This document shows, one piece after another, positions 1 to 5,363 of a stretch of 5,363 nucleotides of DNA. This stretch comes from TMED-70 sp036164085 (lineage in GTDB: Bacteria; Chloroflexota; Dehalococcoidia; Lucifugimonadales; Lucifugimonadaceae), in NCBI GenBank assembly GCA_036164085.1, contig JAYZJV010000014.1:1-5363 (forward strand). The letters are read 5' to 3'. Below the pieces are notes generated by a model that was not told the origin of the DNA, ran no database searches, and was given only the letters and a program-made list of their open reading frames with translations. The position numbers were made by a program, and so were the translations under genes. The stretch's first letter is position 1, and every line of letters begins with the position of its first letter.

Positions 1-415
1 AGAAATTGAAGTAAGAACTGGTCCTACAGGTAGGCTTTATGGTTCAATTACTCCTGCAATAATTGCCGAAGCACTTGCAGAAAAAACAGGAAGAGATATG
101 GATAGAAGGTATTTTAATATAACTGATCCCATAAGAGTAATAGGTAAATTCAAAGTGTTCACAAAATTTGTTGAAGAAGTATCACTCAACCTTACACTTA
201 ATATAATTCCTGATGAGGAATCTGTAAAAGCAATAGAAGAACACAAAATTGAACAAGAAAAGCTTAAGAAATTAGCAGAAAAAGAAGCAAGTTCTGAAGA
301 AAATTCTGAAGAAAATTTAGAAGAAAATTCTGAAGAAAATTCTAATAACGAAGAAAACACTCAAAAAACCTCTTCTGAAATTGAAGAAAATGAAGATAAT
401 AAGTCCAATAATTAG
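1..415 (+). CDS. rplI: 50S ribosomal protein bL9, C-terminal part, with acidic tail (5'-truncated by window edge)
   Basis: bL9 binds 23S rRNA near the base of the L1 stalk, its C-terminal domain reaching outward on the large subunit. The reading frame enters the window (first whole codon at base 2) and gives 137 residues before TAG at 413-415; roughly the N-terminal half, including the rRNA-binding domain, lies upstream. The bL9 C-terminal domain occupies about visible residues 1-73: TGPTGRLYGSIT matches the family's GxxGKLFGSVT region, followed by DMDRRYFNITDPIRVIGKFKV and a final strand LNLTLNIIPDEE. An ATG at 98 lies inside this domain and is not the true start. After the domain comes an extra tail of about 64 residues: a charged, probably helical part rich in Lys and Glu, then Glu/Asn/Ser low complexity. 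bL9 usually stops close to the end of the domain, so the tail is unusual. dnaB begins 21 bases downstream, the common rplI-dnaB order. Identity is firm; the role of the tail is unknown. Confidence 0.93.
   Translation, partial: EIEVRTGPTGRLYGSITPAIIAEALAEKTGRDMDRRYFNITDPIRVIGKFKVFTKFVEEVSLNLTLNIIPDEESVKAIEEHKIEQEKLKKLAEKEASSEENSEENLEENSEENSNNEENTQKTSSEIEENEDNKSNN
293..340 (+). repeat. Four tandem copies of a 12-base unit inside the rplI tail
   Basis: The unit TCTGAAGAAAAT occurs four times head to tail at 293-304, 305-316, 317-328 and 329-340. The third copy begins TTA instead of TCT. Each copy encodes Ser(Leu)-Glu-Glu-Asn, and a degraded continuation with two more Glu-Glu-Asn blocks runs to about 358. 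The unit is a multiple of three, so copy-number change would lengthen or shorten the bL9 tail without breaking the frame. Confidence 0.9.
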
Positions 416-423
416 AAAAAATT

Positions 424-439
424 TGGATTATTAATATTG
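424..439 (+). promoter_or_regulatory. Weak ribosome-binding region and TTG start of dnaB
   Basis: The only Shine-Dalgarno-like bases before dnaB are TGGA at 424-427, about nine bases before the TTG at 437-439. No ATG or GTG lies in frame between the rplI stop (413-415) and the conserved DnaB N-terminal residues PHDISAEESVIGSLLLD, and the first in-frame ATG is at residue 26, inside conserved helicase sequence. TTG is therefore the best start, implying modest initiation or dependence on ribosomes leaving rplI. Confidence 0.5.
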
Positions 440-1828
440 TTATCTGACAAACTCTTTCCACATGACATATCAGCAGAAGAATCAGTAATAGGCTCATTAT
501 TACTAGATGGAATGTCATTTACAAAAATTGCCTCCTTTCTTGAACCAGAACACTTTTATTTAGAGCCAAATAAGATCATTTTTGAAATAGCTAGAGACTT
601 ATTCAATAGACAGGAACCCATTAATCAAATAACAATAGCTCATGAATTAGAAACTCAAGAAAAGCTTGAGGAAGTGGGAGGAAGAGCTTATTTAGCAAAA
701 GTTGTTGATGTAGTTCCTACTTCTATACATATAAAACACTATGCAAATTTAGTTAGAAGAACCTCTACAATGAGAACATTAATTAATGCTGCAGAAAATA
801 TTTCAGGAATAGGTTTCGAAAATGATCCAGATGTAGAAACTTCTTTGTCAAAAGCTGAAGATATTATTTATGGCATTAGAAATGATCAACCAAGTAGAGA
901 TTTTATCCCCCTCAGAGAAACATTAACTCCTTTTCTTGAAACATCCTCAACAGATATAAATGATGGAGAAAACGCACCAATTGGTTCCGGCTTCAAAATG
1001 CTAGATGAACTGTTAGGAGGATTGCAAAGGTCAGACATGTTAGTGCTTGCTGCAAGACCTTCAGTTGGAAAGTCTATGTTTGCCCTAAATCTGGCAATAA
1101 ATTCAGCCATGAATGATCAAAAAGTTGCAATATATTCACTAGAAATGGGAAGAGAACAAATTGCTACAAGAATGCTAGCAACTCAAGCAAGGATTAATAT
1201 GCACTCTCTTAGAATGATGAGACTGAGTACTTCACAGGAGAATAGATTAATTGATGCAATTGGTGTATTGTCTGATTTATCAATTTTTATAGACGATTCT
1301 CCTATTCAAAGTGTAGCTGAAATGCGAGGTAAAGCTAGACGGTTGCAATTAGAGTATGGTTTAGACTTTATAATACTTGATTATATGCAATTATTGAGTA
1401 ACAACAAGGGCTCTAGAGAAACCAACAGAGCCCAAGAAGTTTCTGAAATTTCAAGACAAGTAAAAGCAATGGCAAGAGATCTAAAGGTTCCTGTTTTAGC
1501 AATTTCTCAACTATCAAGAGCTATTGAGCACAGGCAATCACATAGACCTCTTTTATCAGATCTCAGAGAATCAGGTTCAATTGAACAAGATGCTGACGTG
1601 GTTATGTTTATTCACAGGGAAGAAAAATTTGTAACCAAAGAAGATTGGATAAAAAACAATCCAGGTGTACCGTATCCAGAAGGACAAGCTGAAATAATTG
1701 TAGCAAAGCATAGAAATGGACCCACGGATACAATCCCATTGGCTGTAGATGATTCAATTGGAAGATTTGTATCTATAGACTCTGTAAGAAATAATCGAGT
1801 ATCAACACAACCAACACAAGAGAACTAA
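437..1828 (+). CDS. dnaB: Replicative DNA helicase DnaB
   Basis: DnaB is the hexameric helicase that uses ATP to unwind DNA at the replication fork and recruits primase. The 463-residue product has the normal family length (about 450-470). An N-terminal domain (about 1-150) with PHDISAEESVIGSLLLD near the start is the primase-interacting helical part. A linker precedes the RecA-type motor (about 180-450). The Walker A motif is AARPSVGKS with Lys212 and Ser213; the family more often has PSMGKT. The likely catalytic Glu236 is in YSLEMG. Walker B is FIILDYMQLL with Asp315. The signature DLRESGSIEQDADVVMF begins at residue 375 and contains the region expected to supply the arginine finger. The motor is uninterrupted, so there is no intein, although inteins are common in this gene. 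The start is TTG; the stop TAA (1826-1828) shares its last A with the next start, favouring coupled translation with the putative loader. It appears intact and functional. Confidence 0.97.
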   Translation: MLSDKLFPHDISAEESVIGSLLLDGMSFTKIASFLEPEHFYLEPNKIIFEIARDLFNRQEPINQITIAHELETQEKLEEVGGRAYLAKVVDVVPTSIHIKHYANLVRRTSTMRTLINAAENISGIGFENDPDVETSLSKAEDIIYGIRNDQPSRDFIPLRETLTPFLETSSTDINDGENAPIGSGFKMLDELLGGLQRSDMLVLAARPSVGKSMFALNLAINSAMNDQKVAIYSLEMGREQIATRMLATQARINMHSLRMMRLSTSQENRLIDAIGVLSDLSIFIDDSPIQSVAEMRGKARRLQLEYGLDFIILDYMQLLSNNKGSRETNRAQEVSEISRQVKAMARDLKVPVLAISQLSRAIEHRQSHRPLLSDLRESGSIEQDADVVMFIHREEKFVTKEDWIKNNPGVPYPEGQAEIIVAKHRNGPTDTIPLAVDDSIGRFVSIDSVRNNRVSTQPTQEN

Positions 1829-1830
1829 TG
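1826..1830 (+). promoter_or_regulatory. TAATG stop/start overlap joining dnaB to the ATPase gene
   Basis: The dnaB stop TAA and the next ATG share one base. Upstream there is only a weak purine stretch (AAGAGA at 1819-1824, within dnaB) and no clear Shine-Dalgarno motif. This is the classic geometry for termination-reinitiation coupling, which would tie production of the putative loader to that of the helicase. The coupling itself is inferred. Confidence 0.65.
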
Positions 1831-3186
1831 GAAAGTTTAAAAGAAATATTAAACAATAGGAAATTCAGTTCAACTTATTTTGAAGAATTTGAAAATGAAT
1901 CTGATTATTCGGAATGTGAAATCTGTGACTCAGCTAGATGGATTATTGTCAACAAGGAAACAGTCCCCTGCACTTGCCAAAAAGGTAAAACTGATGACTT
2001 GGAAATGAAGATCAAACTAAGATATGCTGGATTAAATCAACTTTTAGAATATGATCTAAAAAATTTTAAAATAGATGGCAAAATAGGAAAAGCAGATCCA
2101 AAAAACTTAAGAGAAAACTTAAGAAAAGCAGATGAATACTCTAAAAATCCAATGGGATGGTTAGTAATTAGCGGAGAACCTGGGACTGGAAAAACTCATT
2201 TAGCAGTTGGAATAGCTATAAATTGTATAAAAAATGATAACACTGTAATTTACAAATCTACTCAAGAATTTGTTGATATCATAACAAAAACAAATGCAAA
2301 CCCTGAAGACAATAATTTCAATGAACTTATAGATTATCCTTTTCTAATTATTGATGATTACGGGAACCAAAAATATTCTGAATGGATTGAAGAAAAGGTC
2401 GATCATTTATTCACTTATAGGTATACAAGAAAACTACCCACAGTTGTAGTGATCAATAAAAATATTTTAGATTTTGATGAAAGGTCACAAACTAGATTTA
2501 GTGATCCTAATCTTGTACAAACTATCCATTTAGATTCAAAAAACACAAACTTTAAAGGAAACGGAATCCCTAAGGTTTTTGAAAAGGCAAAACTGAGAAA
2601 ACTAGCTAGAAAGCCAAATAAAGAATTAACACAAGAAGAAAAAATAACATTTGATTCTATAGAAATGGCTTTATTAAAATCTAAAGAATTTGTAGAAAGT
2701 GAAAATCCTTCATGGCTATATATTCATGGAGGGACAGGTTCTGGAAAAAGCTATCTAACATCAGCAATAGCAAATGATATTGCAAAAAAAAATAAAAATT
2801 TGTTTTTTATATCCACCTCAGAACTTATAGATAATGTCAGAGATTTTGTAAGATCAAATCAGGGAAAAGGTTTCGTTTATGATTTATGTAAAGATATTGA
2901 TTATTTGTTTTTAGATGACTTATGGGGACACAATAATACAAAATGGTCTGATGAAATTATTTATAACCTAATAGCATATCGTCAAGACAATTTAAAATTT
3001 ACAGTTATAAATTCAAGCATCAATCATGAAAGAATTAAATCTTATAGTTCATCTAATGATCAGCTTGCTTCAGATTCGATATTTACAGAAAAAATTTCTT
3101 CTAGATTATCAAATAAAAATTTAGTAGAACAAATTTCATTAGTTTCTTCAGATATTAGAAAAAAAAGAATAACAAGAAAAAAATAA
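1828..3186 (+). CDS. Tandem AAA+ ATPase of DnaC/DnaI type, probable helicase loader
   Basis: Its likely role is to load or remodel DnaB at origins or stalled forks, inferred from family and position. The 452-residue protein opens with four cysteines, C30-x2-C33 and C48-x-C50, a putative zinc ribbon like those ahead of DnaC/DnaI-type ATPases. Module 1 (about 80-235) has Walker A GEPGTGKTH (Lys122), Walker B FLIIDDYG (Asp176/Asp177), a sensor-like Asn in VVVINKN, and TRFSDPNLVQ with finger-like Arg223. Module 2 (about 255-445) repeats the order: GGTGSGKSY (Lys307), LFLDDLWG (Asp363/Asp364), Asn395 in TVINSS, and SRLSNKNLVEQ with Arg426. In both, a Trp lies nine residues after the second Walker B Asp (Trp186, Trp373), followed by an E/D-E pair and an L-x-x-Y-R-like segment, which points to internal duplication. 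The last nine residues, RKKRITRKK, are strongly basic. DnaI (about 310 residues) and DnaC (about 245) have a single module. An IstB-like ATPase is an alternative, but no transposase is adjacent. No gene symbol is given because orthology to dnaC or dnaI is unproven. Confidence 0.82.
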   Translation: MESLKEILNNRKFSSTYFEEFENESDYSECEICDSARWIIVNKETVPCTCQKGKTDDLEMKIKLRYAGLNQLLEYDLKNFKIDGKIGKADPKNLRENLRKADEYSKNPMGWLVISGEPGTGKTHLAVGIAINCIKNDNTVIYKSTQEFVDIITKTNANPEDNNFNELIDYPFLIIDDYGNQKYSEWIEEKVDHLFTYRYTRKLPTVVVINKNILDFDERSQTRFSDPNLVQTIHLDSKNTNFKGNGIPKVFEKAKLRKLARKPNKELTQEEKITFDSIEMALLKSKEFVESENPSWLYIHGGTGSGKSYLTSAIANDIAKKNKNLFFISTSELIDNVRDFVRSNQGKGFVYDLCKDIDYLFLDDLWGHNNTKWSDEIIYNLIAYRQDNLKFTVINSSINHERIKSYSSSNDQLASDSIFTEKISSRLSNKNLVEQISLVSSDIRKKRITRKK

Positions 3187-3188
3187 TG
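3184..3188 (+). promoter_or_regulatory. TAATG stop/start overlap joining the ATPase gene to the SMP-30 gene
   Basis: This has the same one-base overlap as at the end of dnaB. It is preceded by A-rich sequence with an eight-A run (3159-3166) and a seven-A run (3177-3183), and no Shine-Dalgarno motif is visible. Reinitiation by ribosomes finishing the ATPase gene is the simplest way to translate the downstream frame. Confidence 0.6.
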
Positions 3189-4106
3189 GCAAAAATATTT
3201 AGAGACCCTAAAGATCTAAAGAAAGAAGTAGAATTTTTCGATAAAAATTCTAGACAGTTATTCTCTAATGATCAAAATATAAGAAAAATATTTGAAGGTT
3301 GTTTGTGGGCTGAAGGTCCAGTTTACCTAAAAGAAAAAAATATAATTGTATGGTCTGATATTCCTTACAATCGAATGCTTTACTATAATCTTGCCAATGA
3401 AAAAACTGGAACTTATCGCTATCCTTCAAACTTTTCTAATGGAAATAGCGTTGACTTAGATGGCTTTATGATAACCGCTGAACATGGTAGAAGAGCTATA
3501 AGTAGAACTGCTAAAGAAGGAGATGTAGAAGTAATAACAAATCAAGTTGAAGGGAATAAATACAATTCTCCTAATGATCTAGTATGTAAATCTGACGGAA
3601 CTATTTGGTTTACCGATCCTCAATATGGAATTATGAGTAATTATGAAGGATATGAATCAAGATCTGAAACGAAGTACAATGGGGTATATTTAATAGATAA
3701 AAATAAAGAAGTAAAACTAATTACTTCTGAAATTGATGCCCCAAATGGAATTGCTTTTTCTCCTGATGAAAAAACTATATATATTACAGATACAGGCAGT
3801 ACGGGAAATATTTTCTCTTTTGATGTAATAAACAACTCTATTCAAAACAAAAAGATTTTTGCTACTCCAAGACCAGGTAAGCCAGACGGAATCAAAGTAG
3901 ATGTTAATGGAAATGTTTTATCATCTGCTTGGGATGGTGTTCAAATATATTCTCCAAAAGGAAAATTGATAGCCAAAATACAAATTCCTGAGCAAAGAAC
4001 TGCTAATCTTTGTTTTGGAGGAGAAAATTTCAATGAATTATTTATAGCTTCTGATAAATCTTTATATAAAATAAAAATGGAAACTAGTGGCAATAAAGTA
4101 AATTAA
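3186..4106 (+). CDS. SMP-30/gluconolactonase family (LRE-type) hydrolase
   Basis: Family members are six-bladed beta-propellers that use a divalent metal to hydrolyse sugar lactones such as gluconolactone, or sometimes organophosphates. The 306 residues cover the full propeller. Likely metal ligands, by analogy with human SMP-30 Glu18, Asn154 and Asp204, are Glu43 (WAEGPVY), Asn187 (APNGIAFS) and Asp234 (KPDGIKVD), at comparable spacing. Asn127/Asn130 of NSPNDLV form the other conserved pocket motif. Blade motifs include VWSDIPYNRML, TAEHGRR, GTIWFTDPQYGI and YITDTGSTGN. About 40 residues precede the EGP motif, longer than in SMP-30, but such a lead is usual in bacterial members carrying the WAEGPVY and SDIPYNRM motifs. 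No signal peptide or membrane segment is seen, so it should be cytoplasmic. The start overlaps the previous stop by one base, and the transketolase gene follows after two bases. The true substrate cannot be read from sequence. Confidence 0.9.
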   Translation: MAKIFRDPKDLKKEVEFFDKNSRQLFSNDQNIRKIFEGCLWAEGPVYLKEKNIIVWSDIPYNRMLYYNLANEKTGTYRYPSNFSNGNSVDLDGFMITAEHGRRAISRTAKEGDVEVITNQVEGNKYNSPNDLVCKSDGTIWFTDPQYGIMSNYEGYESRSETKYNGVYLIDKNKEVKLITSEIDAPNGIAFSPDEKTIYITDTGSTGNIFSFDVINNSIQNKKIFATPRPGKPDGIKVDVNGNVLSSAWDGVQIYSPKGKLIAKIQIPEQRTANLCFGGENFNELFIASDKSLYKIKMETSGNKVN

Positions 4107-4108
4107 TT

Positions 4109-5363
4109 ATGAATATAGAAGATAAAACAATAAACACCTTAAGGTTTCTATCAGTCGATCAAGTAAATAGAGCAAACTCTGGACACCCTGGGGCACCTAT
4201 GGGTGCAGCACCAATTGCTTACACTTTATATAAAAAAATCATGAAACACAATCCAGGAAATCCAAGGTTTCATAATCGAGATAGATTCATTCTCTCTATA
4301 GGACATGCATCTGCACTTTTGTATTCAGTTTTACATCTTTCTGGTTATGATTTTTCTTTAGAAGACTTAAAAAATTTCCGCCAATTTGGTTCTAAAACTC
4401 CAGGGCATCCTGAAAGAGATATTGATTTGGGAATAGAAGTAACAACTGGACCCTTAGGACAAGGATTTGCAAATGGTGTAGGGATGGCAATTTCAGAAAA
4501 AATGCTATCTTCAAAGTTTAATAAAATAATTGATCATAATATATATGGAATTGTAGGAGATGGGGACCTCCAAGAAGGAATTGCATCAGAAGCAGCTTCC
4601 TTAGCAGGGACATTAGGGTTGGGAAAAATAATTTATATATATGATTCAAATGGAATATCAATAGACGGAAGTAATGATTTAGCTTTTACAGAAAATGTTG
4701 GAGAAAGGTTTAAATCATATGGATGGGAAGTTTTTGAAAATATTAATGGCCTAAGTATTAATGAACTAGAACAAACTATAGACAAAGCTAAAAAAAACTT
4801 AGATCAACCTACTTTAATTATCGCTAATACAACAATTGGATTTGGATCACCAAATAAATCAGGTAAAGAATCTGCTCATGGAGAACCTTTAGGTGAAGAA
4901 GAAACCAAACTCACAAGATTAAATCTTAATTGGGAATATTCAGAATTTGAAATCCCTAAAGAGGTAAAAACACATATGAATGAGATTAAAGAATCAGGGG
5001 CAAAAATTGAAACCAAATGGAATACAGAATATGAAAATTTCAAATCTCTAAACCCAGCTCTATATAAAGAATTAGACAATATTTTGAATAACAAAATGAA
5101 TAAAGGATGGGATAGCGCATTATTAGATTCAATAAATGAACAAAATGAGCCTGAAGCGACAAGAGCATCGTCTGGTTCAGCAATAAATATTATTAAAGAT
5201 TTATTGCCAAATTTAATAGGAGGGTCTGCTGATTTAACTGGATCTACAAATACAGAAATCAAAGAATCTGATAATTTTTCACTAAATTCCCCTACAGGAA
5301 GAAATATTAAATTTGGAGTTAGAGAACATGGTATGGGTGGAATAATGAACGGTATTTCAGCAC
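4109..5363 (+). CDS. tkt: Transketolase, N-terminal about 418 residues (3'-truncated by window edge)
   Basis: Transketolase transfers two-carbon ketol units between sugar phosphates in the non-oxidative pentose phosphate pathway (or Calvin cycle), using thiamine diphosphate and a divalent metal. The frame is open from ATG 4109 to the window end, giving 418 full codons of a usual 620-670. The cofactor (PP) domain is complete: His26 in SGHPGAPMG, His66 in GHAS, His100 in TPGHPE, TTGPLGQG (112-119), the thiamine-diphosphate motif GDGDLQEG (150-157) with metal-ligand Asn181 in NGISIDG, and His257 in SAHGEPLG. The pyrimidine domain begins with GGSADLTGS, and the conserved catalytic Glu406 is present in FGVREHGMGG just before the edge. 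Having both domains in one chain distinguishes it from split transketolases, and the motifs distinguish it from DXP synthase. It starts two bases after the SMP-30 stop with no clear Shine-Dalgarno, so translation is probably coupled. No disruption is seen. Confidence 0.96.
   Translation, partial: MNIEDKTINTLRFLSVDQVNRANSGHPGAPMGAAPIAYTLYKKIMKHNPGNPRFHNRDRFILSIGHASALLYSVLHLSGYDFSLEDLKNFRQFGSKTPGHPERDIDLGIEVTTGPLGQGFANGVGMAISEKMLSSKFNKIIDHNIYGIVGDGDLQEGIASEAASLAGTLGLGKIIYIYDSNGISIDGSNDLAFTENVGERFKSYGWEVFENINGLSINELEQTIDKAKKNLDQPTLIIANTTIGFGSPNKSGKESAHGEPLGEEETKLTRLNLNWEYSEFEIPKEVKTHMNEIKESGAKIETKWNTEYENFKSLNPALYKELDNILNNKMNKGWDSALLDSINEQNEPEATRASSGSAINIIKDLLPNLIGGSADLTGSTNTEIKESDNFSLNSPTGRNIKFGVREHGMGGIMNGISA

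Noticed and set aside
37..360. Minus-strand open frame of 107 codons opposite rplI
   Set aside because: It lies wholly antisense to the bL9 domain and its repeat. Its Ser/Phe-rich start is the complement of the Glu-rich repeat, and it resembles no family I know.
404..440. Possible stem-loop or terminator between rplI and dnaB
   Set aside because: Only about five bases (CAATA with TATTG) can pair, all weak and without a GC-rich stem or a proper T tract, so this does not support a terminator.
1049..1075. DnaB Walker A reading PSVGKS instead of the commoner PSMGKT as a sign of inactivation
   Set aside because: The Gly-Lys-Ser core is a fully acceptable P-loop, and the other catalytic motifs are intact, so this is ordinary variation.
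886..1110. Minus-strand open frame of 74 codons inside dnaB
   Set aside because: It is antisense to the conserved Walker A region of an intact dnaB, with no sign of a promoter or protein family.
1828..3186. IS21-type mobile element, because IstB ATPases resemble this protein
   Set aside because: No transposase, inverted repeats or target duplication is visible. The zinc ribbon, the double module and the tight coupling to dnaB fit a helicase loader better.
3641..3835. Minus-strand open frame of 64 codons inside the SMP-30 gene
   Set aside because: It is short, antisense to an intact conserved gene, and has no recognisable domain.
4876..5262. Minus-strand open frame of 128 codons opposite transketolase
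   Set aside because: The plus-strand frame here continues transketolase through its PP-to-pyrimidine domain boundary without a break. The antisense product matches nothing I recognise.

Overview
The window is a compact, AT-rich stretch of bacterial chromosome with every gene on the plus strand. The layout is: the 3' end of rplI (ribosomal protein bL9), dnaB (replicative helicase), a DnaC/DnaI-like AAA+ ATPase with two ATPase modules, an SMP-30/gluconolactonase-family hydrolase, and the first two thirds of a transketolase gene that runs off the right edge. The largest gap between genes is 21 bases, and two junctions are one-base TAATG stop/start overlaps. I see no internal promoter or terminator, so the set reads as one operon. 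Minus-strand open frames appear to be shadows of these genes.

Organism: the low GC content, tiny spacers, lack of strong Shine-Dalgarno sequences and lysine/asparagine/isoleucine-rich proteins suggest a streamlined, probably free-living bacterium. The order rplI-dnaB is widespread in bacteria. The C-x2-C...C-x-C ribbon ahead of a DnaC-type ATPase, placed directly after dnaB, and the particular SMP-30 subfamily recall AT-rich relatives of marine Chloroflexota (Dehalococcoidia/SAR202-type). This is an impression from memory, not a demonstrated assignment.

How the genes work together: DnaB unwinds the replication fork, and the next gene most likely encodes its loader, with its start overlapping the dnaB stop. 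The loader candidate is the most interesting item. It has an N-terminal putative zinc ribbon and two consecutive DnaC-type ATPase modules, each keeping Walker A, Walker B, a sensor-like Asn and an Arg-finger-like Arg. Bacillus DnaI and Escherichia DnaC have one module.

The two downstream genes turn to carbohydrate metabolism: a probable sugar-lactone hydrolase and transketolase. A sugar-acid to pentose-phosphate link is possible, but co-location is the only evidence. The bL9 fragment carries a long acidic low-complexity tail encoded partly by a 12-base tandem repeat.
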